From Rhizobium sp. 9140 (GTDB lineage Bacteria; Pseudomonadota; Alphaproteobacteria; Rhizobiales; Rhizobiaceae), in the NCBI RefSeq assembly GCF_900067135.1, contig NZ_FJUR01000001.1:2421501-2485500 (forward strand): a DNA stretch of 64,000 nt, read 5' to 3'. The position numbers were made by a program, and so were the translations under genes. The notes beneath the pieces were generated by a model. It did not search any database. It saw only the letters and a list, made by a program, of their open reading frames with translations, and was not told the DNA's origin. Position 1 is the first letter of the stretch. Every line of letters begins with the position of its first letter. This document shows, piece after piece, positions 61,212 through 64,000 of the stretch.

Positions 61212-62513
61212 ATGATCCCCCGCTATTCCCGTCCGGAAATGGTCGCCATCTGGTCGCCCGAAACCAAGTTCCGCATCTGGTTCGAAATCGAGGCGCACGC
61301 CTGCGACGCGCTCGCCGAACTCGGGGTCATTCCCAAGGAAGCCGCGCGCACCATCTGGGAAAAAGGCGGGGCCGCCATCTTCGACGTCGACCGGATCGAT
61401 GAGATCGAAGCCGTCACCAAGCACGACGTCATTGCCTTCCTCACGCATCTCGCCGAAATCGTCGGCCCGGACGCCCGCTTCGTCCACCAGGGCATGACAT
61501 CGTCCGACGTGCTCGACACCTGTTTCAGCGTCCAGCTCGTCAAGGCGACCGACCTGCTGCTGGCCGATATGGACCGCCTGCTGGAGGCCCTGAAGCGCCG
61601 CGCATTCGAGCACAAGGACACGGTCACCATCGGCCGCTCGCACGGCATCCATGCGGAGCCCACGACCTTCGGCGTCAAGCTTGCGCTGGCCTATGCCGAG
61701 TTCGAGCGCTGCCGTGCACGCCTCGTCGCCGCCCGCGAGGAGATCGCCACCTGCGCCATCTCGGGCGCCGTCGGCACCTTCGCCAACATCGACCCGCGCG
61801 TCGAGGAACACGTCGCCGCCGCCCTCGGCCTTAAGCCGGAGCCGGTCTCCACGCAGGTCATCCCGCGCGATCGCCACGCTATGTACTTCGCCATCCTCGG
61901 CGTCATCGCGTCCTCAGTCGAGCGCGTCGCGACCGAAATCCGCCATCTGCAGCGCACGGAAGTTCTGGAAGCCGAAGAGTATTTCTCGCCGGGCCAGAAG
62001 GGCTCGTCGGCCATGCCGCACAAGCGCAATCCGGTACTCACCGAGAACCTCACGGGCCTCGCCCGCATGGTCCGTGCCTTCTCGATTCCCGCCATGGAAA
62101 ACGTCGCCCTCTGGCACGAGCGCGACATCTCGCACTCCTCCGTCGAGCGCATGATCGGCCCGGACGCGACGGTGACGCTCGATTTCGCCCTTGCCCGCCT
62201 GACCAACGTCATCGATAAGCTGCTGATCTACCCGGACAACATGATGGGAAACCTCAACAAGTTCCGGGGCCTTGTTCATTCGCAGCGCGTCCTCCTCGCC
62301 CTCACCCAGGCCGGTGCTTCGCGCGAGGACGCCTATCGCCTCGTCCAGCGCAATGCGATGCGTGTGTGGGAACAGGGGAAAGACTTCCTGGAAGAACTGC
62401 TCGCCGACGAAGAGGTCCGGGGTTACCTGCCGGAAGCCGACATCCGCGAGAAGTTCGACCTCGGCTATCACACCAAACACGTCGACACGATCTTCCGCCG
62501 CGTCTTCGGCTGA
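61212..62513 (+). CDS. purB: Adenylosuccinate lyase
   Basis: 433 residues. Cleaves SAICAR and adenylosuccinate, releasing fumarate in purine synthesis. Fumarase-superfamily signatures: MTSSDVLDTCFSVQLV near 95, GRSHGIHAEPTTFG near 140 (catalytic His), and the flexible loop GQKGSSAMPHKRNPVLTE near 260-277 with the catalytic Ser. The C-terminus is complete. ATG at 61212; the ribosome site is weak (GAGAAAG). Confidence 0.97.
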   Translation: MIPRYSRPEMVAIWSPETKFRIWFEIEAHACDALAELGVIPKEAARTIWEKGGAAIFDVDRIDEIEAVTKHDVIAFLTHLAEIVGPDARFVHQGMTSSDVLDTCFSVQLVKATDLLLADMDRLLEALKRRAFEHKDTVTIGRSHGIHAEPTTFGVKLALAYAEFERCRARLVAAREEIATCAISGAVGTFANIDPRVEEHVAAALGLKPEPVSTQVIPRDRHAMYFAILGVIASSVERVATEIRHLQRTEVLEAEEYFSPGQKGSSAMPHKRNPVLTENLTGLARMVRAFSIPAMENVALWHERDISHSSVERMIGPDATVTLDFALARLTNVIDKLLIYPDNMMGNLNKFRGLVHSQRVLLALTQAGASREDAYRLVQRNAMRVWEQGKDFLEELLADEEVRGYLPEADIREKFDLGYHTKHVDTIFRRVFG

Positions 62514-62546
62514 TCCGTCTCACGCTGATCCGTGCCGAAACTGTCG

Positions 62547-62578
62547 GAACGGCCGCATTCGCTAGAATGCGACCGTTC
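62547..62578 (+). terminator. Long hairpin after purB
   Basis: GAACGGCCGCATTC (62547-62560) and GAATGCGACCGTTC (62565-62578) pair over 14 positions with one mismatch and a four-base loop GCTA. No T run follows, so it may act as a Rho-type end, an mRNA stabiliser or a repeat unit. Confidence 0.6.
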
Positions 62579-62655
62579 TGCGCAAGACTTTGGTGAATGC
62601 TTCCCGATACTTTGTAAACTGCAGCTAACATGCAGACGAGGGGAGCAAAACCAAT

Positions 62656-62958
62656 ATGCCGGCACAAATGGGTATGGAACGAGAAGCGCGGCCCCGCGTC
62701 AAGCTCACCGGGCGTGTCACCTGCCGGGACAAGACGAGCACCGGAACCGTGGTCGATCTCTCGGATGCGGGCATGAGCCTGCAACTGGCCTACGACATCA
62801 AGGCAACGCAGGGCCAGGCGATCATCATGGACACCGAAGAGCTCGGACGCTTGAACGGCATGGTGCAGTGGGTCCGCGGTGATCAGATCGGCGTTCGCCT
62901 GATGACCTCGTCGAACACCAGCGCCAAGATTGCTTCCTACTATAAATTTTTTCGATAG
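62656..62958 (+). CDS. Single PilZ-domain protein
   Basis: 100 residues. PilZ hallmark parts: the RxxxR-like basic stretch EREARPRVKLTGRV at the N-terminus and VDLSDAGMSL (DxSxxG) near 33-39, together the c-di-GMP binding motif. The rest is the beta barrel. It probably links c-di-GMP level to motility or envelope output, as similar rhizobial proteins do. ATG at 62656 after GAGGGGAGC. Stand-alone gene. Confidence 0.88.
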   Translation: MPAQMGMEREARPRVKLTGRVTCRDKTSTGTVVDLSDAGMSLQLAYDIKATQGQAIIMDTEELGRLNGMVQWVRGDQIGVRLMTSSNTSAKIASYYKFFR

Positions 62959-63042
62959 GTGACGCTCGGGGCATGCCCAAACGCGATGCCTGACGCCCTC
63001 AGGTCTTGACAACGAAGGTTTGCCGCCGCACATCGCGACATC

Positions 63043-63600
63043 ATGAAAGCCTCGGAAGCAGACATCCTCATCGTTCCCGGATATACCAACTCCGGTCCCG
63101 GTCACTGGCAGTCCCGCTGGGAAAGCAAGCTCGCCTCGGCCCGCCGCGTCGAACAGGCGGAGTGGGTGAAGCCTGTGCGCGAGGACTGGGTCGCCCGGAT
63201 GAACGAGGAGATCGAGGCGGCAACCAAGCCGGTGGTCATCGTCGCGCATTCCCTCGGCGTCGCCACGGCCGTTCATGCCATCTCCAAGGAAAACCAGCAC
63301 AAGATCGCCGGCGCCTTCTTCGTCGCTCCACCGGATGTCGAAAACCCGAAGATTCGCCCGAAGCATCTGATGACGTTCGGACCTTACCCGCGCGACCCGC
63401 TTCCCTTTCCTTCCATTATCGTCGCCAGCCGCAACGATCATTTCGGCTCTTACGAGCATGCGGGCGACATCGCCAATGCCTGGGGCTCCACCCTCGTGGA
63501 TGCCGGCGAGTCGGGTCATCTCAACGCCGAATCGGGCCACGGCCCATGGCCCGAGGGCACGATGGTCTTCGCCCAGTTTCTCAGCCGCCTAAAGCCTTGA
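63043..63600 (+). CDS. RBBP9/YdeN-type alpha/beta hydrolase
   Basis: 185 residues. Motifs: ILIVPGYTNSGPGHWQSRWES at the N-terminus, the nucleophile in VVIVAHSLGVATAVHA near 68, an acid in VASRNDHFGSYEHA near 130 and the base in DAGESGHLNAESGHGPWPEG near 155. This is the small serine-hydrolase family RBBP9/YdeN (DUF1234-like), with unknown bacterial substrate. ATG at 63043. Confidence 0.88.
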   Translation: MKASEADILIVPGYTNSGPGHWQSRWESKLASARRVEQAEWVKPVREDWVARMNEEIEAATKPVVIVAHSLGVATAVHAISKENQHKIAGAFFVAPPDVENPKIRPKHLMTFGPYPRDPLPFPSIIVASRNDHFGSYEHAGDIANAWGSTLVDAGESGHLNAESGHGPWPEGTMVFAQFLSRLKP

Positions 63601-63688
63601 CTTGCCCGTATATCTGGGTGAATCCTGATAGATGGAAAGTGCCTGAAGACGAACCTGTCTCGGGCGATACTCTCCGGGCTGGGCGGAC

Positions 63689-64000
63689 GTGGATGTGACG
63701 AGCGAACCTGGCAGCCAGAGCGACAGCGCTCCCCTCGACACGGTTCCGCCGGACGACGTTTCCCGCCGCTTAAGGCTCGCACTCGATGTTTCAAAGATCG
63801 GCGTGTTCGATGCGGATCTGGAGACCGGCCACGTCACGCGCGATGCCGTCCTCAGACATATCTTCGGCTACGGCGACCGGCCCGACGAAGGCGAGGGTGA
63901 TCTTCTCGAAAAGACCGTCCATCCCGAAGACCGCGATCGAACCTGGGCGACGATCGATGCGGGAATAGCCTCCGGGGAACCCTTCTTCAACGCCTTCCGG
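63689..64000 (+). CDS. PAS-domain sensor protein, N-terminal part (cut by window end)
   Basis: 104 codons seen, open to the window edge. It starts at GTG 63689 or GTG 63695; a stop in this frame lies about 45 bases upstream. The sequence RRLRLALDVSKIGVFDADLETGHVTRDAVLRHIFGY, then VHPEDRDRTWATIDAGIASGEPFF, is a PAS_3-type fold as used in HWE or HisKA2 histidine kinases of rhizobia. The output domain lies outside the window. Confidence 0.75.
   Translation, partial: MDVTSEPGSQSDSAPLDTVPPDDVSRRLRLALDVSKIGVFDADLETGHVTRDAVLRHIFGYGDRPDEGEGDLLEKTVHPEDRDRTWATIDAGIASGEPFFNAFR

Noticed and set aside
63005..63033. CTTGAC with 17-base spacing before the RBBP9-type hydrolase
   Set aside because: The -10 would read GCACAT, too poor to call.

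Overview
This window reads as chromosomal DNA of an alphaproteobacterium of the Rhizobiaceae (Rhizobium/Agrobacterium/Ensifer relatives). The clues are the high G+C, a phosphatidylcholine synthase (pcs) very like the rhizobial enzyme, the suf operon order iscS(sufS2)-sufB-sufC-sufD-sufS-sufT-sufA, a tandem glycine riboswitch ahead of gcvT-gcvH-gcvP, the trpD-trpC-moaC-moeA run, and promoter elements of the rhizobial type (CTTGAC-N17-CTA..., GGAAC-N16-CGTT). The genus cannot be fixed from the sequence alone. Most of the window is housekeeping DNA with tight gene spacing and many ATGA-type stop/start overlaps.

Layout. 1-8.4 kb: the 5' part of glmU (minus), a large membrane protein with a GT-C-like look, then ppiD, trpD, trpC, moaC, moeA and a 48-residue membrane peptide, closed by a terminator. 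8.5-15.8 kb: a CorC/HlyC-type CBS membrane protein, a FadR-type GntR regulator with a palindrome in front of it, and a four-gene BMP-family (nucleoside-type) ABC importer, all on minus. 15.8-20.8 kb: quinone oxidoreductase, pcs, a UbiH-type hydroxylase, an AEC carrier and ccdA. 21.0-24.3 kb is the most accessory-looking stretch: tRNA-Lys(TTT), a 75-residue acidic protein, an intact IS630-family element, several tiny membrane proteins, a DUF4189 protein and a YegP-like protein. 24.3-34 kb: an L,D-transpeptidase lipoprotein, an MscS channel, a PCu(A)C copper chaperone, the glycine riboswitch with gcvTHP, and a PAS histidine kinase.

34-41.4 kb is the complete suf operon (minus), with a terminator at its end and, at its start, a promoter overlapped by a motif resembling the Irr iron-control element. 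41.4-48.8 kb: an alpha/beta hydrolase, a PIN toxin with its antitoxin, anmK, tyrS and a 1154-residue AsmA-like protein. 49-54.6 kb: a single-cysteine peroxiredoxin coupled to a DUF455 ferritin-like protein, an M23 envelope protein, an RhlE-type helicase, a Nudix hydrolase and a TfoX-N protein. 54.6-64 kb: a molybdenum-cofactor maturation pair (xdhC plus a MoeA-like/MobA-like fusion), a periplasmic binding protein coupled to an S58 peptidase, rpe, a small membrane protein, purB, a PilZ protein, a serine hydrolase and the start of a PAS sensor.

I found no CRISPR array, prophage or obvious novel multi-gene defence system. The observations most worth a second look are: (1) the IS630 copy sits exactly in the TA of a stop codon, and both that gene and the transposase get their TAG stops from the target site; (2) the genes on either side of that IS have candidate EcfG/RpoE2 general-stress promoters; (3) an Irr-like element lies over the predicted -10/+1 of the suf operon; (4) an unusual substrate-binding-protein/S58-peptidase pair has no transporter permease.
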